From: Ectocarpus siliculosus
Taxonomy: Eukaryota > Sar > Phaeophyceae > Ectocarpales > Ectocarpaceae
DNA: 64,000 bases
Assembly: GCA_000310025.1 (NCBI GenBank)
Contig: FN648470.1
Span: 50,505-114,504, forward strand
Direction: 5' to 3'
The notes beneath the pieces are model-generated. The model made no database searches and had not been told where the DNA came from. It saw only the letters and a program-made list of their open reading frames with translations. Numbering within the stretch: position 1 is the stretch's first letter; each line of letters starts with the position of its first letter. Below, piece after piece: positions 12,901 through 23,597 of the stretch. The translations under genes and the position numbers were made by a program.

Positions 12901-15900
12901 GAGCGGTTAGTGCAAGGTCCATGTTTTTGGCCGCCACGGGTTTGGTTATCCACCGATAACAATCCGAAGGAGGAAGTAACAGCACTAGAGAGGCCACTCG
13001 GCGGGAGGTAGCTCTCTGCTCCATCTTTCATGCCCAACGTTTGGTGCCGTGGGGTACCGTGCGCATCGGGACAATAGTTTTGATAGACCCTAAAGTGCCC
13101 ACGTCAAAGAGCGGTTGGTTCAAGTTCGCAGGGATTGTGTGCTCATGGTTTGGTTTTCCAGCGATAACTTTTCGAAGGAGAATGCAACAGCAACAGCAAT
13201 GCCACCCCGAGGGAGCTAGCTCTACCCATGATCTTTCTGGTACCAGATTTGATGCCTTGGGGTATCGTGAGTGTGGAGAAAAAAGGTTGCAACTACCGTC
13301 TCCCGCACGCTCTGACCGGTTCTTTCGCGGGGCGATATGACAGGCGCGTGCCTTCTTTTCGCCGTTAAAAAAAAAAGTCACGCCTCCACATTCCGCCAGT
13401 CCCGTGCACAAAATATCTTCGTCCCATAATGAGCGTGCACCTTAAGTGCTACTGACAACATTGTGGAGCCATAAAAAGTGGTGTAAGAGAAGTGCCCTCT
13501 TCTCTCTCTCCGCTGAGGACCGGTCGAAGACTGTTATTTCCAGGTGCGCGTCAGGTCGTCTGAACCTTCCTATAATAGCGCGAAAACAAGTCATGGTCTC
13601 CAACAACAATAGTCCATCTACTAGCAGCGGTGCAGGCAAGCACTGCTGGGTTCTATATTCTACGGTCATCTGCCAGTGGCTGTATGGGAGACGATGGGTG
13701 CTGCCAGGGAACGGGCATGATGACCGTGATGTTTGCTGCAGTGCCTATGTGACAGCTTCGGGGGATTCAGAGCGGCGAGGAGGGTGCTTTTTCTATGCTC
13801 TCTTCCGCCTCCTTTCTGAAGCCTGTCGGGTCTGGCTCACTCTCTTGGCCTTGGTCTTTTTTCGTATTTTTGTCTTTTTTTTTTTCACGCTTTGTTTTTT
13901 GGGGTCCGCTGCCCACCCATCGTGTAGCGATGCGATCTAACACAGACGGATGGCGTATTTAGGTGTAGTAGTTCGTCCGTGGTTGCTTTAGTCTGTCTAA
14001 TTATGTTCGTGTTTGTTGTTGTCACTCGCTTCCGCCTCCTACGGTTAACGCCTTGCTCGCGTAGGGTTGCGCATCGCCAACGGCGAGCAGAATAGAGTAC
14101 GCCAATCATGATGTGGGTTGATGTTTGATGTGACGACAAATAAATACCAGGCGTTTTGGTGCGGAGTGAAAGGGACTAAATTTCCGGTCCGCGTTCTGGT
14201 GGTCTCCTTCATTCGAGTGCCTACTGGGCAGATAATCAGCGAGCATCATTAGCGAGGAGATTGTTGACAGCATCGAGTCCCTCGCCACCAAAAGTGCATA
14301 CAGTAGGTGGCCCGATATATATAGTGGCATGTAGGGGCAAAGAGGAGAATATGTCACTATTCAGGGCAGTGCCACTATTCGATATATCGGTTTCATGTAC
14401 ATGTTGGGATTGTGACTAGAGTATATGGACAGTTCCACAATTATTGAAGTTGCCCCTATATTGGCCCCCCTACTGTACGCATGGATGGGCGTTCTGAGAA
14501 GTGCCCTCTCTCTCCGTTTAGGGCCGGTCGCGGCTGTTCCTTTCGGGAGTGCTCGGGCGACATGTGTATCAGACCGTCCGGCCGAACATACTAGTTTTCA
14601 AGCGTCTACAGAACGACTTGTGGTTAGGGTCGGTGCTATTTAGGGTTTGCTTCTTGGGGTTGGACTTTTTGGCTCAATGTTCAATATCTTTCCGTTTGCG
14701 TCAGGTGCAGACTGCGGGGCCCCGCCCCTGCCGCGTGACTCTTCGTTCGTTTCTCAAGTGGAACGCGTGTTGTTTTCCTTCGTTGGCGAATAAGGTGTGT
14801 CCGGCCTCACGCAAGAAAGAAAAAAAAAAAACGGACTTCGGACTAGCACGCCGACGATATTCGTCGGCTTGCTTTTGAAACAATAGTAAATTCCATGATC
14901 CGGAGGGGCAGCGTCAATGCAATCAAATGTTTGTGTGTACTTTTTTTAATTTTCATTTTTTGGGACACAATATATATTCTGTCTCATATTTCAATATCCG
15001 AGGGTGGGTGGGTGGAACTTTTATTCGCATAGCCCACCCCTTGGCCGACCCGGTCTAAAATGCTTATCTCGAGCTACAGTGCAAATCTCGTGGCGCCTCG
15101 AGTATGGTTCGGTGTGGAATCGCAAATCATGAGCCGTCCCCGATTTTGAGCAGCTTCCACCTCCTGTGGCCGGCAAGAGTGGGCCTTGACGCCTTGACTG
15201 TTCCTTGCCTGTTTCGCCATGGAAACGGCCGGTTGAACAGCGAAAGAGGGTCCTGCGTGCTGCGCGCCACATTTTCATTTTTTGCGTTTGTTCTTGAGTG
15301 ACCGTTGTGCACATGCGGCGGCTGCTGCTGTTATGCTCGGAATGTGCTGCAATGGTCGTAAGGTTATCGTTGTCAGGTTTGACAGCAGTCTGCTCGTTCG
15401 TGTAGCGGTAGCAGTGCGTATCTACCGCGACGGCAAGCGCATTGAGACAATAGTTCGTCCGTCGTGCTTCTAGTCTAGTCTACACAGATGGTCGTGTTCT
15501 TCTTTGTTGTCACTTCATACCACAAAAATAGAGAAAGTCCCCACCAATTGTCTCCACAGTTCGGAAAATGCGGCTGCTACTGTGAAATGCTCGGAATGTG
15601 CTGGTCGTAAGGTTATCGTTGTCAGGTTTGGCAACAGTCTGCTCGTTCGTGTAGCGGTAACGGTGCACATCTATCGGGACGGCAAGCGCATTGAGATAAT
15701 AGTTCGTCCGTCGTGCTTCTAGTGTAGTCTACACAGATAGTCGTGTTCTTAATTGCCACTTCATACCAGAAAAAATGAAAGTCTCCACAATTCGGGAACG
15801 ACGACTATTTTCTTTGTTGTGTTTGTTGTTGCTGAGCGCACATCGGATGTCGCCGTTTGTTACACGTGTTTAAGCCTGCGGTGTGCCAGAGGGATGAGAG

Positions 15901-18900
15901 TGAGCGTCTTCTCTAGAGTTCATGCCTTGTCTTCTCGAGTCTCTCTTCCTTTAGTCTACATCTCTCTCTCTCTCTGTCGCATTACGCCGTTAGGGTCCCA
16001 ACAACATCGAACGTCAACGAGCGGCAATCGTTTTTCTTCTCGCGGAGTAGGAGGCTCCCCGTGTACCGGGCTGCTGCATGTGAGGCGATGGGCGCCGCCT
16101 CTTTCCGTCAACCAATGGACATGGCCCCTAATGTTCGCTGCATGCAGTGTCAGTACCATGGTATGTTTCAGCTTCTACCGGTTCAGAGTGGCGATGGTGT
16201 TTTTTCACCGGTGGGGCCCCCAGAACAACGCGAACCGCGACTGTTTCATTGTTTTGGGGTCCCCCACACCCACCCACTAGACTACTCATTAACTTCAGCA
16301 GTTTTCGTTGGGGGTGTATTTGTTTTCTTGCCATGTCCATGACGTGGTTCCCCGAGTGAGTATGGTTCGGTAGGGAACCGCAAACCATGACCCCTCCCCG
16401 AGTTCGAGCATCAGCTTCCGCCTCCTGTGACGAACAAGAAGACCGGAAATTGTCTCGCCATCCTAACAACAGTTTGCCAGTTGAAAAAGAGGGTCCGGTC
16501 CGCCGAAGGTTTTTTTTTGTGTTTCCCTGGCTAACCTCGGCTACGGCAGTGCAAATCTGGCGCCTCAAGTACGGTTCCGTAGGGAATTGTAAATCACGAC
16601 CCCTCCCCGACTTTGAGTAGCTTCCACCTCCTGCGGCGGATAAGACCGACGTCAAACCCTAAAATTTGTCTTTCTTGTGTCGCCATGTCGCCATCCGCGA
16701 ACAGCAGTTAGTTGTAGTGCCACAAAAAAGAGGGTCCGCTGTGCCACACACTACGAAAACAGTTTGTTATTATTTTTGATATTCTTCTACATACAGCTGG
16801 ATAGAACTACGATGTATCTACGATGTATCGGGTATAGCTGTGGTTGAGCTTGAGGGATAGGGTCAACGGCAAGACATTATATGCGCCTTCCTCGCGTAAC
16901 GATGCGCATCTCCCACGGCAAGCAGAATGAGAGGTACATCATCATGCATGATGTTCTTTCTTCTTGTGACTACAAATTCATGTCCGAGGTTTCAATCCAA
17001 CTACAGTCGGTGGTCCTCATTAACGGCACCCTTAATACTAGCGGAATGCCCTCTATAGCGGCACCAAAATCGTTTGGCACAACAAATAATGCATTTCTCA
17101 GTACAAATCCCTAATAGGAATAGCGGCACTGCCCTCTATATCTATAGCGGCGCGAAAACCTCTTGTCACTACCTACCGCCATTGGGGACCACCGACTGCT
17201 GTATTTAACTAACTGGAGTATGAGGGCGCTCCTTATTCTTATGCATCACATGCATGGCATGTACCTGTAGTAGGGGACAATATGTGTCACAACCCCTTTC
17301 ATCAATAATCACAGCTAATATTGATATTCCACGACGACGAGGATGATGGATGTCAAACGATACGTTTGTCTTCGGAAAGCTATCGGTTCCAACGTCGCCC
17401 GGCCACGCTTTCTGCTGTGGAGTAATCGAGGTTTGAAAATTAACAAGTGTTGAGGGGGTGTGATATCTTACATATATATGTCATCTATTCTGTGACAGCT
17501 TTGTCGTGCTCGGTGAGCGAGCGTGTCGCGTTGTGCGCCCTCGACATTTAATTATTATTAACCGCTAAAAAACTGGAGAGCTTCAGACAGGCACCGCGAC
17601 GATACTAGTCGAGTTGCTATCACAATATGATACACCAATGCCTATTGAAAACCATGTTGCCGATATGATATCGCAGCACCTACAGAAACAACGAAGATGT
17701 ATCGATGATCGACTCAGACACAGTTGCGGCTACAGGGTCATCGTAGACTCTCAAAGTTTGGTGGACGTCGGTGAGCAGCCTGGGGAGTTGTCCATGTGGG
17801 AAAAAATGGTACGGGCTTGACGTGGACGGGCGGAAGTTGCGCCGCGCAACTATGGTTCGACACCGTCGCGAAAAAGTTGCAGAACTTTTCCTCCAGACTG
17901 CAGCGTTTTGCTCAAAAGAAAGAGCTTCAAAATGTTTGACGCAACTTTTAGCTCCCATACCGAAAGTACATGAGGAAAGTTGCAAGAAAAGTTGCAAAAC
18001 TTTAACTTTTTCGCAGTAGTCTGCTTCCATAAAAAAGCGGTGTGATGCTGGCCCAAGCCTTCGACTTTTTGTTGGGCGTGGTACATGAGTGTCTTTCTTA
18101 CTAGTATCGACTGCGCTAATCGACTGGCCAATGGGAGGACGTCAGTCTCAGTGCAGTTGAAAACACAAAATGCTTCTGAAGGCCGCAATCTGGTACCCTG
18201 GGACTGAGCGTCTTGGGGAAGTCTACGCTACTCTCAGGATTGAAGACAGATACCGTAGCAAGAACAGAGGGAAACTGCACGTGTTTATCATGGCCGCTAC
18301 GACTTTGGACGCGTGTTCGCTTTGGATTGTTTTCACCTCCTTCCCTGCATATACTACCGACATTCTCGTCGCCAGTGTTCCCAATACTTTTTGGCAGGCC
18401 CTCTCCAGTCCTGCGACGTTTGTTGTGAGGAAGGTCTGACTCAAACCCTTTCCACTCTTCCGCGTCTGTGTCCCTCCTCCATCATCGCCTCCATCCTCCT
18501 TTGCCTTCCTTTCATCTCCGCCTCTCCCAAAAGAACTACGCTCAATACCGTTGTTGTCTCTTTCACCAGTACTACTGAAATCCCAACCTATTGGCCGTAG
18601 TGGAAATTGGCCGATCATAAGTCCATGACGTTTTGAAAACATGACGAGTTCACCCCGACAGGAACGAGCCAGCTCGAAGGTAAACCGTCTCCGAATTGTG
18701 TTGATATGGTATAATCTTTAGGCGAAGCAAGGCTGTTTCGTCGTCGAAATTCCCCCTGCTATTCTACGTGGGCCAATACCAAGAATACCCGATTTGTGCC
18801 GCTACCAAGACCAAAGGTTGAAAAAGCAGCATAAGGAGGGTAGATCTAGACGGATTTAACGTTCCCGCGTAGTGGTTTGCCTTAGTTGCTGCTGTCTTCG

Positions 18901-21900
18901 GGGGCGGACCCTGGTGTTTGCATTGATTTTTCGATGCTTCGATGTGCAGGTGGGTTGACGATGGTCACATCTACGATGACAGACTTGGTGCAAGATCCTC
19001 CTCGTTATCTCCTGCACGAAATCCTAGGGCGATTACCAAGTCCATCTTGTAGAGCCCTTTTCCCCTACCAGTACCACTGGTAAATGGGGCAGAATCCTCG
19101 ACTGCGATTGGCATGTGGCACTGGTTTAGTGTCTTGAGGATCACTCGAACCATCCTGTTATGGAGGAAGGTTGCGGCGCCGGTCGTTGTGCGGACGAGGG
19201 AGTGGGCCCGGCTCAAACGATCTTGGCATATCGACCATACGCCCGAACCACAAAGTCTGCGTGTCGCAGTCAATTCGGTCGTGACTCCTCAGGCGGCATT
19301 CGTTCATCCACTGGCAGCCCTTGCGTTGTCAGCCACGATAAAAGTTCTTGCCTTTCGCTTTCTCCAAGCGGATCAACGCCCTTATCCCTGACGTTTCTCT
19401 TGCATGCTACCTTCTTCAAGTCTGTCTCCACCATGCGACGCACTGCTGCATGAAAAGTTTTGGACCGGACGGCTTGTGCACCGAAAACTTAACCCCTTTG
19501 GGTCTAGGCTGGACTGTCAGATTTTTTTTTTTGCGCCAAAAACAATAATGAGAGCGAGAGCGAGCAGGAGAGAGAGAAGTGCAGAGAAAGACACCAGTGT
19601 ACTTCTGCACACGCAACAGCTATCTCCACCTGTAGGCCATGAGAGAAGCCGGCGACAGGGTGGTGGCCACAGACAGGGTCGTAGAAAGGTTGATGGGTGG
19701 TCGCGCTGCGGTCAGTAGGGCAGGTTAGCTGTGTAGACTTTGAAATGGTCAGTCGTCTAGCTGCCTCAACTAGTCTATTTTCGGTATATTGTAAATGATC
19801 AGTCCAGAGAGGGCAAAATGATCAGTGAAGACCCATAGCTGGTGTTTGTACTTCTGTACTTCTCTGTTCTCTGTCCCCCCCCCGAAATGTGCCCTGCCAG
19901 CTCTCTAGAGCTCCTGTGTTTTTCAAACAACAAGCACATCCACCAGCACACACCTGTACCTCGTGGTTTCCTAGGTTCGGGCGAGGGTGGTATGTGTGGC
20001 GGTACGAGTGTGGATGTGCTGCTGATATGTTTTACTCGTCTACAGCAATAGTAGTAGTGTCGTTGTAGCGTTCGTTGTAGCTGCTGACACAATGACGGCT
20101 GGATCTTGGGAACGATTTTCAAATTGTTGGGAACCAACCACGATATCCTCGATATCTGGGCTTCGGCAGGGATTGCGATACCCCTCCCTTTTGCTGCCCT
20201 CTGCTCTTTGCAGCAGTGGTTTCCTATACGTTCGGGCGAGTGTATGTGTGGTGCTGCGAAAGAACACGTGTGTATGTTTGTATGTATGCACACATGCGTT
20301 CATGTGCATACATACGTTGAGAGATTCATGATTGGGCATTGATTGGCCCCATTCCCATTCCCGAGACCTTGATATTACCCGCTGTCACTGACGTCTCTTC
20401 ATTGGTCAGCCGGTTAGCGCGGGTGCTAATAATCTAGACACGCCTACCTATGGACTTGCCACTACACGGCGCGAAGGGCTGCAGGGCGGCAACTCCACGA
20501 CTTGCCACTACAACACCAGCATTTGCAAATGATCAATCAATGATCAGTGAGAACGCCTGAAGACTCAAAAGGGTTAATACTGCTGACCGAAAGCGTTTCG
20601 ACCACATGTAGACGGTGTTTGCCGTTCCTTGTAAGGGTTGTCGCCTCCATTATGTCTCCCTACGTTCCCAGCCTCCATGAGATATACTCCTGTGAGCGTT
20701 GGAGTCAAATCATCACACGTCGCCAGTTTCATCCAAGACTGGCCTACATTACAGCTTTTTCAAGCTTGTCTTCGGCGATGATCTCCTCTAGCTTCTTGAG
20801 CGACTTAACCCTCCTAGTACTGGAAGCCCAAATGGGCGCACTTTGGGAACATAGCACTCAAGTCGCATCGCAGTCACCCTAGACCCCGCTGTGTGAAACG
20901 CACGTGAGAACCCTTTGTCTATCATGCGTGGGTGAGGTGGTAAGCTGTGTGATATGCTGTGATGCCTCTCCTCGGCCTCTGACTTGCTGTACGCCGTCTC
21001 CCAAGCCGCGTGTCTCCTAGGTCGTAAAACTGTGCATCGCCTGGTAATGGAAAATTTTGCTGACTTGACTTCTTTTGGGGACACTCTTTATACTGAAGCC
21101 AAGTCACCCTTTGTCTGACAAGGAGCTCAGATTCTTTGGAAGGACTGTAGCCCCTCGACCAATGGCTGACGGGTGATGGTGCGTGGGGCACCCCAAGAAG
21201 CGTTTTTGTAGTTGCATCAGTGGCATACTGCTGCTCTGTAGACCATTTACAAACGTAGCACGGAGTAGAGAATAGATGGGGTAGAGGAGCGGAGAGAAAC
21301 GGTGACCTTCCGCTGTGGGCGTGTCGACCGCGGATCCTATGTGCACACACAGAAGGTTATTTCCTCTCGAGCCCCTATGATGCAGACGCTCCTCAAGGCC
21401 CTCTGATTTGTGCTTCTCGAGAGCATATCGGGAGAGAGAGTCGGGATAAGCGGGGACTAAGCGGCGCACCCCACAATATGCGACTGATCATCTCGCGATC
21501 TTCCCAGCAAGAGACGGAAGGGAGAGCGGAGAGAATGGCAAAAATATGGGCAAGCTAGAAGGCACCTAGTGAGTCGCCTGCGTTGTCGAGTCTCTCTCCC
21601 TTACACAATCACAGCACACACGATATTTTTCTGCTTTTTCGAGAGCATTTGGATGGATGGGCGTTTAAAAAATTCAGCTGCGGGCATGCACAATTGCCAG
21701 TCAAGTACATGCCCGTGATTCAACCGTATTGCCGCGACTCCACGGGAAACTGTCACACATCTATTGCCGCAACACCCGAGGCAGCGTCACGCCACTTCAT
21801 GTGCACAGCGGCCCGGATACACTGGTGCAGGTACTAAAGCCAGTTCGCTCACACAGCAACAAGTACCACAAGTCATGCGCGTGAAACAAGAGGCAATTAA

Positions 21901-23463
21901 ATAGCGCGCATATAGCAGCAGCATGACAGTTGACGTGCTCACGAACAACCGTGACCGATTGCTGTCCGTGTACGTTGGTCCGTGAGAGACGCATATCGCT
22001 AAGCGAGCAAGGCGTCAGAGCAAGGCGTCAGAGCAAGGCGCCCAACCCTGTACCTTTCTGCGTACATGACTGTGCTGCCTTGGAGCACATGCAGCAGCCT
22101 GGGCTTGTACGGTACACATTATAGCTTTTCCTATCTCCTAGCTCAGCAGAACAAAACTAGTAAAAAAAAAAGTGTGGTGCACCGGGCCATCTTTTTTCAA
22201 CCCCCCCGTTCGGATGGCGGAGCAGACAAGGCCGACGGCGACAGCAGGTCGAAGCTTCTCAAAGTCGGGGAAGGGTCATGATTTGCGATTCCCCACCCAA
22301 CCTACTCAAGACGCTACGCGATATTTGCACTGTAAGCTCGAGATCAGCATTTAGGAACGGTTCGGGCAAGGGGAGGGAGAGTCGAATAAAACTTGCACGG
22401 ATAATGTCTTCAGAACTTGTTCTGCATCACAAGCAAGCCTCTGCGTACATGTTCGTGTCGTGCTCCTGGAGATAGTGAGGAGTCGTACAGCAGTACACAG
22501 CAGTATACCTTCTGTCTATCCTTTTCGTGCAATCGACGTATGAAGATACAAGCACCCAAACTAATACAAATGTTTCAACGCCAAAATAGAGAATCGAGAA
22601 AAACATTCGGGAAAGCAGCCGTGGGCACACGGCAATTTATGGGCGCGGGCGACAACCGCCGCCCACCTGTTTTTCTACAATCCCAACGCTTCACTCAACG
22701 TGGCGTCGTAACTCAACGTGGCGTCGTACAGTAGGCCGCCAAATCCCATGTGTAATCTCTTATTTGGTGCTGCTGCTATTATTGTCCCCTCGTCACGTTG
22801 TGCTCAATCGCTGACAGGATTCTTCTCTTCGTGTCGGCACTTTGTGTGCTTCTTTCAACATACACACGCGCGCCTCGTGAAGACTGCTTCATCCACCATT
22901 TCTGTCTCCACCGTTTGTCTCCTGCTTTTTATTCGTGTCCTGCTTTTTTGGTTGCTCGCAGTTTCTAGCAGCCTACGGTCGTGCCTTCCTACCTTGAGAT
23001 CTTAGATGCGGGTCAGACAGGCTTTGTCTGGTGTATTATAATTTTTCTCCGATGTTTTTCCGTGGAAAATAGTTCGTCAGTTTCGTTCGGCATATGCTCA
23101 CCACCTCACGATATAACCAAACAACTTGTGGAAAAGGGCAATTGGTTGCGGAGTAGCTTGGCCGCTTGGATTTTCGAACGTATGCCGAAATCGGCGTCTG
23201 ATTACCTCGAAATATTGAGCCCGCTGTGTCACTCTCCTGCATCTCACGCTCTTGGACAGGTTATTGAAATCGTTCAAAGGGGTCTTCTACGTGGAGGGGG
23301 TTGCGAAGCTGCCGAAGCATGTGCCGAAGTGATTGGAGCAGCCGCTACGCGCTGGCGTCGGTTTGAAGGCGCTTACCGTGATGATATCAGCTGCATTGTT
23401 CTACGGCTTCCATGTTTCCAAGCCGCGACGGATATCAACAAGTCGGGAAGTAACGAGCGCTGA
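6820..23463 (+). CDS. PP2C-type (PPM) Ser/Thr protein phosphatase, 5' end missing
   Basis: Seven exons join in frame: 6820-6935, 7400-7543, 7847-8027, 8208-8357, 8656-8718, 8891-8968 and 23260-23463, giving 311 codons and a stop. The PP2C motifs come in order: KINQDRACVV, VYDGHGESGD (metal-binding Asp in DGHG), SGTTAAVVL, VANAGDSRVVLG, ALSDDHNPDKPEE, TRIGL joined to AMSRSIGDHAVK, ASDGVWEFMGNQQ joined to VIEIVQR, and DDISCIVLRLP. In this family these residues bind two Mn/Mg ions that activate water to remove phosphate from Ser/Thr. No signal peptide or membrane segment is seen in the part present. Motifs and join phases support each boundary. Two introns appear to use GC donors. The first exon(s), including the start codon, were not found. 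The final intron is 14,291 bp and full of repeats. PP2C identity is near certain; substrate and subfamily are unknown. Confidence 0.9.
7400..7543 (+). CDS. PP2C exon B
   Basis: Acceptor GTCTTCCAG before 7400, donor ACAG|GTATGT at 7544. It encodes NYVMNEMPNRL...ALQETFEEVDKALREAA, the helical segment that follows DGHG in this family. Confidence 0.85.
7847..8027 (+). CDS. PP2C exon C (SGTT and NAGDSR motifs)
   Basis: It starts after CTTGAAAAG, a weak acceptor chosen because it keeps phase 2 and gives SLSDMDPPLSIAHSGTTA. A better-looking acceptor at 7607 (TTTTGCAG) opens a frame that stops near 7677. That would make an alternative or poison exon. The donor at 8028 is CTG|GCAAGT, a GC donor. It is needed for a phase-0 join to VPVALSDDHNPD. 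A GT donor at 8032 could only work with a different acceptor inside the next exon. Confidence 0.8.
8208..8357 (+). CDS. PP2C exon D
   Basis: Acceptor CTTCTGGCAG before 8208, donor GGGCTG|GTGACT at 8358, phase 0 at both ends. It encodes VPVALSDDHNPDKPEELERI...RVWLDQELTRIGL. Confidence 0.88.
8656..8718 (+). CDS. PP2C exon E (SRSIGDHAVK motif)
   Basis: A 63-bp exon between acceptor CCCGGCCAG and donor GAG|GTACGC. It encodes AMSRSIGDHAVKEVGVIATPE, the highly conserved R-S-I-G-D segment. Confidence 0.88.
8891..8968 (+). CDS. PP2C exon F (ASDGVWEF motif)
   Basis: Acceptor ACAGATAAAG before 8891. It encodes VRSISEGDAFLVLASDGVWEFMGNQQ. The donor at 8969 is CAACAG|GCGAGT, a GC donor in good context. 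A GT four bases on would break the frame of the last exon. Confidence 0.88.
12451..13484. mobile_element. Non-autonomous DNA transposon with 29-bp TIRs
   Basis: The left end starts ACACCGCTTTTTATGGCTCC and the right end is its reverse complement with one mismatch in 29. Inside, a pair of short inverted blocks (GTTGCAAGAAAAGTTAAAG / CTTCAACTTTTCTTGCAAC) lies next to the left end. The flanks GGATGGGCGTT and AGAAGTGCCCTC are adjacent at the uninterrupted related site near 14485, so this is a real insertion. I could not fix the target duplication. Superfamily unknown. Confidence 0.65.
14301..14475. mobile_element. TA-flanked MITE (Tc1/mariner-like ends)
   Basis: It begins CAGTAGGTGGCC and ends with the inverse CCCCCCTACTG, with TA on both sides. 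The related sequence near 12424-12432 reads GTGCATACGCA without the insert, which supports TA target duplication. At 175 bp it cannot encode a protein. Confidence 0.75.
14985..17635 (+). repeat. Fam-A repeat, near-complete copy
   Basis: It runs from the head (ATATCCGAGGGTGGGTGG) to the tail (GCGACGATACTAGTCGAG, near 17595-17612). The same order of blocks is found inverted at 48469-51545. It contains a sub-repeat with CTCGTTCGTGTAGCGGTA near 15390 and 15640, and the MITE at 17004-17201. No gene is supported; open frames here are by-products. Confidence 0.7.
17004..17201. mobile_element. TA-flanked MITE, CAGTCGG ends
   Basis: It begins CAGTCGGTGGTCC after TA and ends with the inverse GGACCACCGACTG, then CTGTA. 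Its counterpart at 48889-49068 sits at the matching place in the inverted Fam-A copy, so the insertion predates that duplication. Confidence 0.7.
17815..18041. repeat. Single inverted arm related to the 12451 TIR element
   Basis: This stretch is the diverged reverse complement of 12451-12680. It ends CCATAAAAAAGCGGTGTGATG and has the same GTTGCAAGAAAAGTTGCAAAACTT block. No matching left end was found nearby, so it is a solo arm or the far end of an older element. Confidence 0.55.
18223..19453 (-). pseudogene. Coding-like fragments, unidentified (possibly LINE-derived)
   Basis: On the minus strand a frame near 19440-19270 reads RRMVETDLKKVACK...GESERQELLSWLTTQGL before a stop. Near 19190-18975 another frame reads FLHNRMVRVILKTLNQCHMPI and KGLYKMDLVIALGF. 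The second resembles the short domain that follows reverse transcriptase in some LINEs (an H-x-L-x-x-L helix, then a D-x-x-I strand), but this is a weak guess. Near 18450-18330 is a helix-like LERACQKVLGTLATRM. The pieces lie in different frames without clear splice sites. It may be a decayed element or exons of an unknown gene. Confidence 0.25.
22165..22400 (-). repeat. Fam-A head fragment
   Basis: Reverse-complement Fam-A blocks: the GAGGGTCCGG-type end, AAAGTCGGGGAAGGGTCATG and CTGTAAGCTCGAGATCAGCATTT, ending in a GCATTCG-like remnant. Confidence 0.6.
23260..23463 (+). CDS. PP2C last exon
   Basis: Acceptor CTTGGACAG before 23260, phase 0. It encodes VIEIVQRGLLRGGG, then a helix with AAATRWRRFEGAYRDDISCIVLRLP and stop TGA at 23461. 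This is the expected C-terminal PP2C strand with its metal-binding Asp, continuing exactly where exon F ends. The frame stays open upstream to 22981, but that part has no PP2C similarity and is intron. Confidence 0.88.
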   Translation, partial: VIEIVQRGLLRGGGCEAAEACAEVIGAAATRWRRFEGAYRDDISCIVLRLPCFQAATDINKSGSNER

Positions 23464-23597
23464 CTGATGGCGTTTTGTGCTATTTTTTTTATTGTCGGAA
23501 GGTGTAGCGGGTTGATTCTGGTTGAACAACGGCATCACTAAGCTGTCATAGCTCCCCCAAGTTATGAACTCACCTTGAACAGTTTAGGCATAGAAAG

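Larger units (their letters stand above)
11015..14885 (+). repeat. Fam-A repeat, two partly duplicated units interrupted by insertions
   Basis: It starts with the Fam-A head (ATTCGCATAGCCCACCCCTTG, then CGTGGCGCCTCAAGTATGG). A middle block occurs twice (near 11790 and 13690), as does a later block TCCTTCATTCGAGTG (near 12307 and 14207). A tail with GCCGACGATATTCGTCGGC lies near 14850. The element at 12451-13484 and the MITE at 14301-14475 are insertions into these units. No coding capacity is evident. Boundaries are approximate. Confidence 0.6.
8969..23259 (+). other. 14.3-kb repeat-filled intron of the PP2C gene
   Basis: It begins GC and ends AG. Its contents are Fam-A repeats (11.0-17.6 kb), two TA-flanked MITEs, a TIR element (12451-13484), a coding-like relic on the minus strand (18.2-19.5 kb) and fragments. 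The stretches 8969-11014, 19460-22160 and 22650-23259 hold nothing I recognise beyond a 13-bp tandem (AGCAAGGCGTCAG) near 22012-22043. Confidence 0.8.

Noticed and set aside
20788-21469. Minus-strand frames of 98-142 codons
   Set aside because: Overlapping frames on one strand, no recognisable domain or splice-consistent joins.
22981-23259. N-terminal extension of the last PP2C exon
   Set aside because: The frame is open but shows no PP2C similarity, and the CTTGGACAG acceptor gives an exact family match.
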